Below the pieces are notes generated by a model, which was given only the letters and a program-made list of their open reading frames with translations, ran no database searches and was not told the DNA's origin. The position numbers and the translations under genes were made by a program. DNA of 64,000 nucleotides from Patella vulgata (Eukaryota > Mollusca > Gastropoda > Patellidae), in the NCBI RefSeq assembly GCF_932274485.2, contig NC_065884.2, forward strand, positions 35,855,540 to 35,919,539, written 5' to 3'. Every line of letters begins with the position of its first letter. The first letter of the stretch is position 1. Shown here piece by piece: positions 11,330-21,508 of this stretch.

Positions 11330-12250
11330 ATACAATCACTAGTTTATTCTAAAAGCACGACGTTTCAACAAGTGTCCTCTTATCGTTATCAAGCACAAAT
11401 GACAATTTAGTTCGTTCGTTCGTTTCTGGAGTTTTACGTCCACTTCCACCTAAGGTGATATCGTAGACAATACAATTTAGTAAAACTTGTGGACAATATA
11501 TATGAAATTAATAAGAAACCATCTGCATGGATTAAGAATAACAGTAATAGAAATAATCAAGGTGTAAAGGATATTTAACAATAACAACAATCATAACAAG
11601 GTAATTAGCTACTAATAAGCACTGATACTGCATGATTAGAGGGTTATTAACAGTTATGAAGCCCTTCAAAGGGTGGCATGTATGGATAGTGGGAAGTTGA
11701 TAAAGCACAGGTAGTGAGGCCATATCCATGAAGTTAAGTAAGATATGCATTATATAAGTACAACTATAACAATACACAATATGTACTAAGAAAACAAGAA
11801 CAAAAATCCTCTAAAAAATATAAGGGACAGGTTGGGAGAATCTATAATATCGAAAATTTGTTAATGAGATGGGGTGGGGGCGGGGATTTTAGTACAACCA
11901 AAGGTGGCTTAATAGTTAAATTATGTTGTGCATCTTAATTACATCATCATATGCCCTGGGGATGTAGAGCCCTAATTCCCTATTGAGTTCAGGTGAATGT
12001 CTTCTGATATTTATAGCTTCTAGGATCTTCCTGGTTTTCTTGTTCTGTTGGTTGGCGGTTAGTATCTGGACCTCATTCCATTTAACTCTGTGTTGTGGGT
12101 GATTCTGGAGATGTTCCGCTATGGCTGACTTATTAGTAGCGGCTTTGGACATATGTTCCGTTATCCTTTTGTCAATGGGTCGTTTCGTTTCCCCGATATA
12201 TGAAGCCTTGCAGGAACAAACCACTTGGTAGACGACTCCTATGGTCAAAG
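11330..12250 (-). mobile_element. Penelope-like element 1: GIY-YIG endonuclease end and 3' tail
   Basis: The minus-strand frame 11916-12248 (110 codons) opens IGVVYQVVCSCKASYIGET, the GIY-YIG nuclease signature (VVY then YIG), and continues into 'EAINIRRHSPELNRELGLY', the C-terminal block typical of Penelope-like retroelements. These enzymes nick target DNA to prime reverse transcription by the element's RT. The RT half upstream is missing, so the copy is 5'-truncated. Downstream (11340-11400) the minus strand carries 'cttgttgaaacgtcgtg', a phrase I associate with Penelope 3' regions. 11410-11470 seems to be a small unrelated insertion. Confidence 0.8.
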
Positions 12251-12583
12251 TATAGTATGAAATACATGAATGGTCCTTCTAAATAATGGATTGCTCCTCT
12301 ATTTTGAGTTGAGAAGTGCTATTTTTGCAAGAGCGATTTTCAGCTGTTGTAATTTTAGAAGAGCTTTTTATGGCTCCTCTTTTTTTTTTAAACGTGAAGC
12401 AATGCATCTGTCTGTCCATCACACTTTTTGGGACACAATAACTCTCTTTCTAATTGAGCAAGAATGTTCAAACTTGGTGTAGATGTTTATTAGGTCAATG
12501 CCTTTATGGAGTTCGAGGATGAGCATTTTCTGCTTAGGGTAAGCAGAGATAAGCAATTTGTTAGGTTGATGCTTTGGGACCCG

Positions 12584-12843
12584 GGGGGTTGGATGGCTGA
12601 ATGGTTAGTGTGCGCGCGCTGTATCATAAAGTCTGTCATTGAGTCGACTGGCGTGGTTTCGAATCCCCGGTTGTATGTGGCAAGGAGTAGGGTCGCCTGT
12701 CCAACCTCGTGGGTTTTCTCCGGGGCCTCCTGTTTCCTCCCACTGCTAAAGCGAATTATGTAAATAGAATTAAACCATATGTTAGTCCCGAAATGACCTA
12801 GTTTGTGTCGAGTGGACGTTAAACCCCATTTCTCTCTCTCTCT
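12584..12843 (+). mobile_element. SINE-1, full length with 12 bp target duplication
   Basis: Head ggttggatggctgaatgg (A box), 'ggtttcgaatccccgg' (B box), the family body and a (ct)n tail. Flanked by ctttgggacccg at 12572-12583 and 12844-12855, a perfect 12 bp duplication, which shows retrotransposition through a LINE. It is the best reference copy in the window, although 'gacccctacgcgcaa' is deleted after 'actgctaaa'. Confidence 0.95.
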
Positions 12844-13072
12844 CTTTGGGACCCGATAACTTTAGTTCTATTTAAGTGAGAGTAATGAAACTTGGTGTAT
12901 AGTTTCATTACATCATTACCTTGACTAAGTTCGAAAATGAGCATTTTCTGCTCAGGGTAAGCAGAGCGATAAGCTATTTGATTGAATGAGACTTTGGACC
13001 ACAATAACTCTCATTCTAATGGATAATCGAGGCTATGCTGTTTATCGTACTGACTTTAGTAATGATGATCGA

Positions 13073-13437
13073 AATGAAATGGGGTTTAACGTCCTACTGT
13101 TCTGCTCCTATACTGGGCTAATGAAGACGGGCATACGCCATACAGTGTGCTATGAGGGAAATTTTGCCCGGGCAGCGGCACTATCGCCTACTCTTATATC
13201 GAATTCCAACTGCCAAGGGATCTTTTACGTGCATTCCAATGTATACACGGGACCTCGGTTTTCCGTCTCATCCGAAGGACTAGACAGCTGTCCTTGTCAG
13301 GCCCTCTGTTCTGCACCACTGACAAGGGGAAACCACGTCGGAAAATCACGATGAACTTTCTCGGCCAAAGCAGGGATCGAACACCCGACCTCCAGGCTAG
13401 TGAGCCAGCGTCTTAACTACCTAGCCACCGTGGCTCC
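13073..13437 (-). mobile_element. SINE-2, near full length with 12 bp target duplication
   Basis: A second tRNA-derived family. On the minus strand it opens ggagccacggtggctagg (A box region), then 'gtgttcgatccc' (B box), a body with 'gtccttcggatgagacgga' and 'aattcgatataagagtagg', and ends 'taaaccccatttcatttc'. Flanks aatgatgatcga at 13061-13072 and 13438-13449 are identical. A 122-codon frame across it is fortuitous. Confidence 0.93.
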
Positions 13438-13539
13438 AATGATGATCGAGGCTAGGGGGAAATTTTAACCGCTTAGTTCGCTGTTCATAGTGGATCAATT
13501 TGAATAAAATTTTCAGCAAATTGTCTTTACATTATCTAG

Positions 13540-14232
13540 TTTTTATACGCCCACATTTACATGTGAACGTATGTTGTCGTCGCCCCTGTCCGTCCACAAT
13601 TTGTTTGTGGACACTCTACAGGTCACAATTCTTATCCGATTTTGACAAAACTTGAAAGATAGGTTTATCTCCAAAAGATCTCGATTGCTTTCGATATTGG
13701 CATGTATCGGATCGAAACTTCATGGATCCTGTTTGTACGAAAAATAACGTTTTTAGCTTGTGGACCCTATAGAGCTCACAATTTTTATCTGATTTTGTTG
13801 AAACTTGAAATGTAAGTTTTTAACCCAAAGATCTCGGTTCCTTTCGATATTTGCGCATATCGAATCCTAACTTCCTGAATTATGGCCCCTGACTGTACGA
13901 AAAATCACCTTTTTTAGCTTGTGGTTCCTCTGGAGGTCACAATTATTATTCGATTTATAAAAACGTTTGATTACATCACCTTTACACCGTAAATAAAGGC
14001 TGAGTTTGAATTTTTCGTAAAAATCGGACCAAAACTGCCTGACAAAATGGCCACCCCTTGTACACAAATAGAGTAAACATCTGGTATATTAAGGTTGTGG
14101 ACCTTCTGGAGGTCACAATTTTGTGCCGATTTTGATGAAACTTGAAATGCATGGTTATAACCCAAAGATCTTGCTTGGTTCCTTTCGATATATGCGAATA
14201 TCGAATAGTAACTTCATGAATTATGGCCCTTA
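13540..14232 (+). repeat. Hairpin-ended satellite element, type A, 3'-truncated
   Basis: Starts tttttatacgcccacattta with the 5' hairpin, then 'gtcgtcgcccctgtccgtcc', and about four alternating A/B-type monomers ('gaggtcacaatttttatc', 'aagatctcggttcctttcg', 'acttcctgaattatggcccc'). It breaks off at 'atggcccttagg' without the 3' hairpin. Confidence 0.8.
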
Positions 14233-15789
14233 GGCTAAGGATCGATAAGAAATTTGATTGGTCAAGACTTAAGAACAAAACAACTCTGCTTTTAATTTAG
14301 GTAGAATGTTTAAATTTGATGTAGATGTTCATTAGGTGAATGTCTTGACTGAGTTCAATGATTAGCATTTCGAGCTTAAGCTAAGCAGAGCTAAGCAATT
14401 TCATTGGTATATGCCTTGGGACAAGATGACTTTGATTCTATCTCATAGAGAGTGATGAAACTTAGTGTATAGTTGATAATCAGTCTGATTGCTTATTACT
14501 CTTGAAAAAAAATAAATGTGCGATTAATTAATGTGTCATCTATTTATTTTGGGATTTCGGTGGGGGACATCAGCCTCACTGTTGGCTTGTTATAAAAGTT
14601 ATTTTATAAGTCCATCATAAGCACTTGGCAGGAATATCCCTGTGTTGCGGTTCAGGTCTGGACTGTTTCTTTTGATGTGTATCGCCTCAATCAGTTTTCA
14701 GGTCTTTTCTACAGGAAAGTTGACTGCCAGAGTTGTATACGATTTTATTCTGTGTCCTTGATTGGATTGTAGGTGTTGGGCCACGGTCGAGTTGGTGGTA
14801 GAGGACTTTGATTTGTGCTGGCTGATTCTTTTGTCAAGTGGCTGCATAGTTTCTCCAATGTATTTGCTGTCACAGGTACATATGAATTCATAAACCCATT
14901 CTTTGGGAGGCGTTTTTTTGGTTGGGGGAGTTTACCATTGGCTTTGAGTATGTCTTTAAGGGTTCTTCCTTTTGTAAATGTGACCTGGATGCCTGTTGGA
15001 GTGAGGAGTCTTCTGGGATGGTATGATAGTTTCCCTTGGAATTGTATGGTAATTCTCACTGCTGGTGTATCAGGTTTTGGTTTTCTAATATCTGTGGAAG
15101 GCTTAGTGGTTGTCTTAATAATTTTCTTGACTAATTGTTGAAATTAGTGAGAGTTGTTTCTATGTGGTCAAGTTCTGTTGTTATGGATTGATCATCGCAG
15201 ATGTTGATGGCTCGGCGCGCTAGAGTGGTAATGGTGGCTTTCTTCACACTATGTGGATGGTTCGGCTTAAAATTTATATACTGATCAGTATGTGTGGGCC
15301 TTCTATATACGCTTGTATTCAGTTTGTCTGCAGATCTCTTTACTAAGATGCAGGGCTCACACTGTTGGTCGCCAAAGTCTCAATTTGCGATAAAAAGTGG
15401 CGATTAAAAATTGATTTTGGCGATAATGTTTTGGCAATTCTTTTTGAGAACCAGCGGAAAAAAATCTTCAAAATCTAATCGTATCTATCCTTGATTAATC
15501 ATTATTAAGTGTCAATCACATGGCGGGATACTTTAAATTAATCAACTGGCTGATAATCTGGATCTTGTCAATGAGTAATACTAATCAGTTGTCCTGGATT
15601 ATGATTAGTTGATTGGTAATTGCCAATGATATATAAAGCCTATCTCAAGTCATTATTTACTCCTAATGATTAATCCAAGCTGTGATTATTTGATGTTTCG
15701 TTTCGTTTTAAAAAGAATGGTAATACATGAAATCAATATGGCCGACAGTTCCTTTTGAAGAGAATTAATTATTTTGATAGCCGAATTAG

Positions 15790-17720
15790 GCTAGTAGCGG
15801 TATATCTTTCTTGGGAATTAATGCGAAATTAATGTTTGTTACATATTCTTAACCAGTATGGGGTGTAGTATTCCAGAAAAATTCCCGCCGTCAATCGGTT
15901 TCGGGGGGAAAAAATTTGTGGCCGGTTGAAATTTTGGCCTCCGGTGATCACATAAAAAGAGGGATAGTTTCAGTATGAATAGATTTTCGACATTTTCTGA
16001 CGAATTATCATGGTAAAATCTCGAACACAATTCACAAAACGATCAGAGAATAATATTTGGTGATAATAAAATCAGAAATCATATGACGTCATCATTGAAA
16101 TCCAAGATGGCGGCCAAAATGCAGCTATCTAATAAGTTATCAATTTCAAGTTAAATATATCTTGTAATATGTCTATCCACAGGTTTAAATATCATCTGAG
16201 TACGATTAACATAGTAAAAACTCATTTAACACAGTATTAAATCCGGGAAAATAATATTCGTGACTCACCGATTAGTCCCCATCGTCATCCAGATCAACTG
16301 CTTCCACATTCGTGCAGTTCTCTCCGCGGCAACCGCGACATACATCAACACATTTGAGACCATTTTTACGGCACGTGCACATTTTTGTGCCGCATTGGTT
16401 CCGGATCGACTTGCATTTACACCTCAAAAAGTTGAGTACCGGGTCGGGAGCTGGTGGCAAGTCCATTTGGACTGGCTCATTATAAGATCCACTGTCATTC
16501 ACCCATCCCCATTCTGTTGGATCCAATGCAGATTCGTTCAATTTTGCCCATACGACTACTTGCAAATGTACTCTAGTGCGTGGAAGTGTGCCGCTCTATC
16601 AGTTGAGGGCATACGCTCGACGTCAATCCGGTTCTTTTCGGCCATCATCGTTCTAAATTTTGTGAACCGCAAGCGAGCTAGTCCGCCATCTCCTTTATGA
16701 CCGTAAATGTGTCATAGCAGTCATAAAGCCGTATCTGGACAGGACAGTTTCCGACCAAGGATGGTCTTTTGCCAGCCTACACTGTTTAATAATGGTATCC
16801 CAAACCTCCATTGTACGTACCTCTACGACCTGATCACGATCGGGATGTCGTGGATCGATTGCCGCTGGTTCGGAACACAGGAAACAATTAATTTTCCAGT
16901 CAAATGTGGACTCATGCGAACGAAGCCTTTTAGGCTTAGACTGTTCACTAGAACCGTCAATGCTACGATCATCAGCACCGAGGCTCTGTCTTTAGTCCGT
17001 ATCCTGCCTACGGCAAACTTCATGCACGAAACAGGTTGACTGTGCTCTTTCTAATCTGTCTAGTAAGGACTGATCGCCTCTCTTCACAATAACGTCTGAG
17101 CGTGGACATCCCTTTTTTGTACATTTTTGTCGCGATTTGCTCCTCAAATCCAGTCTCACATATAACACATACATCTCCAGGTACTTCGTTGTCATGTGTT
17201 TCACCATAGTTATCCACTTCTTTATCCATATCTAGCCATGGGCGTAAAGAAACGTTTAATTATAAGTGCACAAATGGGAGCATACGGTACTTATTAAAAT
17301 GATCATCAGATCAATATCATGAGACATGCAGGACCTATATTTCGCTGCATTTATGCTGATTCGGAGTTAGGGCTCATATTGACTATCGTATTGAATTTTC
17401 ATTTGATAACGTCATATGATTATGGATTATGTCATCCCCAAATATCATTCTCTGATCGTTATGTAAATTGTGTGTGAGATTTTACCACGATAATTCGTCA
17501 GGAAACGTAAAAAGTTGATCCCTACTCAAATTACCCCTTTTTTCATGTTATCACCGGGGCCCAATTTTCAACTGGCCACAAAAAAATTTCCCCAAGACCG
17601 ATTGTCGGGGGGGAATTTTTCTGGAATACTACACACCATACTGGTTCAGAATATATAACAAACATTCATTCCGTCTTTAATTCCCAAGAACTGGGAATAA
17701 ACTCGTTCCACTATTAGGAT
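15790..17720. mobile_element. Long-TIR (~0.3 kb) DNA element carrying Cys-rich gene remnants
   Basis: The left arm (about 15790-16110) and right arm (about 17395-17720) are inverted copies at moderate divergence. Shared landmarks are 'cttgggaatta', 'aatgtttgtta', 'gtagtattccagaaaaattc', 'tttgtggcc.gttga', 'ctgacgaattatc' and 'acgatcagagaat'. The outer tips look like ctagtagcgg and ctaatagtgg. I could not find a clean target duplication, so the superfamily is open. Between the arms lies the broken Cys-rich gene at 16272-17240. Confidence 0.65.
16272..17240 (-). pseudogene. Broken member of an uncharacterised WGW/CXC cysteine-rich family
   Basis: The C-terminal frame (16272-16565) reads LDPTEWGW, then PPAPDPVLNFLRCKCK, then a CXC-like cluster 'NQCGTKMCTCRKNGLKC', 'CRGCRGENC', resembling tesmin/TSO1 CXC repeats. 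Upstream, 17020-17229 reads GDVCVICETGFEEQ, and a third block near 16700-16900 reads TFDWKINCFLCSEPA. This order (C..C near the N-terminus, F.WK..C..C, then WGW plus CXC at the end) matches from memory a large uncharacterised family in crustaceans, cnidarians and molluscs. The long middle region of that family is missing and the frames are interrupted. A Zn-binding, possibly DNA-binding, role is an inference. Its position between inverted arms suggests it is transposon-borne. Confidence 0.6.
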
Positions 17721-18410
17721 TCCGTTTACAATGGTTTCATACACGGCATGTAAAATATACAAGCATGCATATTGGATATCATTATTTCAAATTATATTAT
17801 TACCACTAGTCGAAAACGTAAGAACGAATTGAATAGTGACGATTCTTGAGCCAGAAAACAGTTTGCCATTTGTATCCTATTACCGTCGCCAAAATGCTCT
17901 AAAAGTTAACGGCGGGTATAATTGTAAGCATCTCTTACAAATAAATTGAAATTTATATCATTCTATCAGGGATTCAGATTCTGATACCTCTACGGTACCT
18001 GAAAATAACAATTTGTCCCATTGTACACGCAACACATAAATTGGCAATCCCTGGATGAGATTTGACGTGTAAATACTGAAAATATATTGTGCAGTACGGT
18101 ACTCAAATAGACTAAAGTCACCAAAAATAAAATCTGATCTTATTAAATCCAAACTTTTCTTATCTATTATGTAATGACAGATTTTTTTATAGTTGTTGTA
18201 TATTGTATTTTATAATTTTTAATAATAAGTGTAGCTGAGATATAAGATTGTTAGATGTTGTCTTTTTTATCACACATTTTTGGCAGATAAAATATTCCAG
18301 TTGGCGAGGAAAAATATGAACATTTTTTTTATATAAAAATCATCAATTTTGGCAGAAAAAAATTGAAAGCCAGTGTGAGCCCTGCTAAGATGTCTATGAA
18401 AGGGAGGCAT

Positions 18411-19092
18411 GTAAGACAATGGGTCAGATGTGGAGAGCGGGGGAACCAACTCAGGTCGCCACATCCTACGTACAATCCATGCATCTTTTCTTACTACATA
18501 TCTTAATAACCTTGTGATCGTCTAGAATTTGTTTCTAGCTGTCTTAGCTTATGCTTCACGTTGTGTATTTACTTCTGACTGTTTTCTTTAGACGTTTGTC
18601 TTACCAGGAATAACAATGCAACAGTTTGTTTTTACATTTTTTTATATATCATAGCTGCTTACACATATGGATACAATGCATAATAGAATAAAGTCATTCT
18701 CTTAAAACTCATTCATCCAGACTTGTTGGGCGAGTCTGCTGATAGAAACTTTTACTTCTTTCCCCTTCTGGAATCAAGCTGTTGTCTGACAATCACCCAC
18801 CAGTATGATAGTTTTGTAGCTTTGGGGTTTGGACCTTCAATTATCTAATTGGTCAAATCTGATGTAAATAATTACAAAGATTGGTCAAACTAAACCAATG
18901 ATGCAATAGGTAAATTTCCAGTCACATGTTTTTTGACACAATCTATCCTTGAACTTAGACCCCCTTTCCTGTTATTCGCATACCATAGCTAATATACTGA
19001 CAATAGAGAATAATTTGTAAAGATGTTTAAACCATCTTACATCTCTATTCCTTGTCTATAAGTTTAAAAACAATGTCGCAACGACAATATTA
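18411..19092. other. ~680 bp insert of unknown type in Penelope 2
   Basis: It separates two adjacent pieces of the Penelope RT and is flanked by aggcat on both sides (18408-18413 region and 19096-19101 region), a likely 6 bp target duplication. The inner ends (gtaagacaat / gtagtaatatt) are only weakly inverted. No gene is seen. Confidence 0.4.
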
Positions 19093-19300
19093 CTACAGGC
19101 ATTGGTTCTGTTCATTTTCTAATGTGAATTTAATTCTGTTGTTTTGGTTGTTGAGGGGATGGAGAAGGAGGTTTGGGTCTTCATTCTGATTGAGGATGAC
19201 GAAAATGTCGTCGACCTTACGGAACCATGCTTTAGGTTGAACTAGAGATGTAGACCTCGCTGAGGACTGGGGATAAGGGGCTTCCCATTGGTAATCCATT

Positions 19301-19944
19301 GGCGTTTTTGTGAGTCGATTAGATTAGGTTTTGATTTGCTAGTATGATTTTGATTTGATTAGCTATGGTCCACAAATGTGAAATTTGATAATTACGATTT
19401 GGTACGGACACCGATCAGAAAAAAAAATTGTCTCTGCTAATTATTGATGACTTGTTAAAGACAAATGAAGGTTATCTACGCAAAAAAGGAAAAATGGTTG
19501 CCGTTAGAAACAATCTCCTATGTCCAACAAGTTCAAGTATTTTTTTGAAAACTGAAGTGACCAAAACATGTAAAAAGTGTCCTGAGAAAACCTAGGATCG
19601 AGGAATATATTGAAAAAACTGTAAATGAATAAAATTGCTTAGAGGTGATCTAACATTCTTGTGGACTATAAAGTTAACATTAAACACGTCAAATGCGTTT
19701 TAAAAAAACATTTTTTATGGAGAAAAACAACAATAAGCATTAAAAATTACTTACGACTTCGAACATCCCGCCATTTTGAAAAAGTCAAATCGAATCGCCT
19801 AAACACCTCCTGGGACGATTAGGTCGATTTGCCTAATCAGTTGAGTTAAATCGTCTCACAAATGTAACGATTAGCATAATCAACTTGGTTCACAAATGCG
19901 TATAATAGCTAATCGGTCTAATCTAATCGGTTCACAAAAACGCC
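19301..19944. mobile_element. MITE with gattagattag-type inverted ends
   Basis: Starts ggcgtttttgtgagtcgatt and ends with the inverted counterpart (reverse complement ggcgtttttgtgaaccgatt). Subterminal 'gattag'/'ctaatc' motifs recur many times at both ends (19315-19365 and 19790-19925). Target duplication not clear. The left edge touches the Penelope RT fragment. Confidence 0.6.
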
Positions 19945-19956
19945 TCATGTAACTGC

Positions 19957-20066
19957 TCATAAATGTTTCATTACCGACAAAAGTAAAAATATGCGACAAC
20001 TCTTGTTGACTGCCTGGACGATTTGGCTGCTGTGGGCGTATGTTTTGTTGCCTGGCAACCTATCTT
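19957..20066 (+). repeat. 3' end of a hairpin-ended satellite element, type B
   Basis: Matches the last ~105 bp of the type-B elements ending at 37256, 40013 and 44202: 'aaatgtttcattaccgacaa', 'atatgcgacaactcttg', 'gctgctgtgggcgtatg' and the terminal hairpin gttgcctggcaac (20047-20059). No monomers precede it. It stops 11 bases before the splice acceptor of the host exon at 20078. Confidence 0.85.
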
Positions 20067-20077
20067 ATTTATTTTAG

Positions 20078-20200
20078 GTGGTAATTATCAAGGCTATCAG
20101 TCACGAAATGATTATAGATCAGATGGTTATCAAGGATACAGTAATAACTATAATAAGTCAGGATGTTATCAAGGTAGAGGTGGAGGTGCAAGAGGAGGAG
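20078..20200 (+). CDS. Penultimate coding exon of a Caprin-like RNA-binding protein gene
   Basis: Acceptor tatttattttag at 20066-20077 and donor gtatgc at 20201 bound 123 bp, a multiple of three, with phase-1 introns on both sides. The translation begins GNYQGYQSRNDYRSDGYQG and ends GRGGGARGG, low-complexity Tyr/Gln/Asn then RGG. That is the composition and order of the C-terminal tail of Caprin-1 (...SGYQRDGYQ... then RGG repeats), which binds RNA and partners such as FMRP in cytoplasmic granules. Another YQ/RGG protein is possible, since low-complexity tails are weak evidence. Earlier exons are not recognised in the window and probably lie upstream of it. Confidence 0.65.
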
Positions 20201-21119
20201 GTATGCAAGCATGCTCATAAAAAATTTACTAGTAATAGTTCAGGACTGTAGTGCTAATAATTGTTCCCATGGCAATCTTAAAGAAGTGACGGGGTCAATA
20301 CACTGAGAAGTATCAAAGGTGATTTTTGTGCAAATATGGTACCGGTATAGATTTCTAACTAATTTAGTAAATTTGTGCAAATATCGGTAAAATTCTAATT
20401 ATCGCAACAAATCTAATACCATGAGGCTAAAATCTGTAGATACGGTGTGTTAATTAACAGGGGTGAGACATTGACTGAAAGGTGATTTAATTATCGCTAG
20501 GGGTGAAAATCTCTGATGGTGTGTTTTCTGTATTCTTTGTTTGGTGAGTTTTCTCGAAAACGTGTTATAACTGCATGTGTTTTATTAAAGACAAACAGGC
20601 CTTATCTAACACGTAGGTGTGTTTTACGCAGATCGGTCTTTGTTAATTGTTGGTCTTTATACATGGATTTATATGTGCTGTAGTTACATACCAAACTAGT
20701 CGGGCTGCAGTTATTTATATATTTGTCTTTTTTGAGAGTTAATTTGTTTACACATTATCGTGCATACCACTGAGCTATAAATGCAAGTATCTTCAAATTG
20801 ATCGCACACAGTATCGTTATTTACCTATATCTGGACCAACCTCCTTCAGATTAACAAATCTGTTTCGAAAGCAAGTTTATGAATATAAAATCATGCAATT
20901 AATGAAAACCTATTAGTTTCGTCAATGCTATATTTATTGATTCTTACCTGGGTAAATAGGACTATCCAAGAAAAAAGTAATTCCCGCATATATAACAAAT
21001 GATAATTCACGTATCAAATAACACTAATGCAAATAGGGACATGCGCCCATTTTCAAACTCTGTGTAACCAGCTTGTCTTTGCATGCGAAATATCAACCTC
21101 ACCTAATATCTTTGACACA

Positions 21120-21505
21120 TGTTTTTATACATTCGTTGATAATAGACGAGCGGCACAATTGTCACGTGACAACCATAATTGAAATTGCTTTAAAATAAAA
21201 TTCCGTACAATTATGATACAGCCTTCAATATAAACAACAATATTTTTAAAATTATGCCTTTGTCAGAATGTTTATATAATAAAAAAATCATAACGGTAAA
21301 CACTATCTAAAACTGGGTTATTGACCTAATTCCAACCGATATGTCACGTGTCATTGGAATTCAGCATTGGAGATTCTATCGGGAAAATATATTATTAGTG
21401 ACTGTTTCTCGGTGTAGTCGGTGTTCTATCAGGAGATTATACTCAATGAAGATATTAATTTACCTAACAACTGGTCAGTGAATCCATCAATGTATGATCC
21501 AGTTA
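21120..21505 (-). repeat. Second copy of the interior of the hAT-type element at 8083-9724
   Basis: Reverse complement of about 8290-8680: 'tgtcacgtgacaa', 'ctttgtcagaatgt', 'gggttattgacctaatt', 'atgtcacgtgtcattgg', 'acaactggtcagtgaatcc' and 'tgtatgatccagtta' all recur in order. It ends where the satellite element begins at 21509. The tagggctg termini are not present. Confidence 0.75.
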
Positions 21506-21508
21506 TTG

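Larger units (their letters stand above)
12336..14470 (+). repeat. Third satellite family (~147 bp monomer), interrupted
   Basis: Diverged monomers start near 'ctttgggac.c.ataactct.' and contain 'gagcattttctgcttaggg', 'agcagag.taagcaattt' and 'aaacttggtgtaga'. Blocks lie at 12415-12583, 12844-13060, 13438-13539 and 14234-14470. The array is preceded by a near-palindrome (agaagagc...gctcctct, 12356-12380) and 'atctgtctgtccatc', the same 5' architecture as the other satellite elements here. It is split by SINE-1 (12584-12843), SINE-2 (13073-13437) and a type-A satellite element (13540-14232). Confidence 0.7.
15480..18020 (+). repeat. Dispersed repeat R2, copy A (interrupted)
   Basis: The flanks 15480-15789 and 17721-18020 match, in order, the uninterrupted copy at 40200-40745. 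Shared blocks include 'agtcattattta.tcc..a..attaatccaagc', 'tgtaaaatatacaagcat' and 'gtaagcatctcttaca..aaattgaaattt'. The interruption is the long-TIR element at 15790-17720. R2 could be native hAT interior or cargo; I cannot tell. Confidence 0.6.
15351..18384. mobile_element. hAT-type transposon (CAGGGCTCACACTG ends) inside Penelope 2
   Basis: Left end cagggctcacactgttgg; right end, reverse complemented, cagggctcacactggc. The 8 bp target duplication ctaagatg is perfect at 15343-15350 and 18385-18392, and the host Penelope reading resumes across it. At 3034 bp it is long for a copy without a transposase. The cargo is R2 sequence and the long-TIR element at 15790-17720. Confidence 0.85.
14560..19300 (-). 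mobile_element. Penelope-like element 2 (RT C-terminus plus GIY-YIG), split by insertions
   Basis: Pieces of one minus-strand element. At 19093-19300 there is an RT fragment: 'GLPMGSPLSPVLSEVYI', then 'WFRKVDDIFVI', the Penelope counterpart of the RT catalytic box (family usually YVDD). At 18385-18410 there is 'LPFIDIL'. At 15170-15350 there is 'VYRRPTHTDQYINFKPNHPH', and at 14600-14900 the GIY-YIG domain ('VYEFICTCDSKYIGET') and the tail 'EAIHIKRNSPDLNRNTGIF'. The pieces are separated by a hAT element (15351-18384) and a ~680 bp insert (18411-19092). The N-terminal RT region is absent. The element uses RT with an endonuclease for target-primed insertion. This copy is dead. Confidence 0.8.

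Noticed and set aside
12584-12680. tRNA gene-like A and B boxes in the SINE-1 copies
   Set aside because: They are SINE heads with a conserved non-tRNA body, tail and target duplications, not functional tRNA genes.
12986-13354. 122-codon frame
   Set aside because: It lies across SINE-2, which is non-coding; the same frame is broken in other copies.
16260-16700. 146-codon + strand frame
   Set aside because: It is the shadow of the Cys-rich remnant on the minus strand, which has recognisable motifs.
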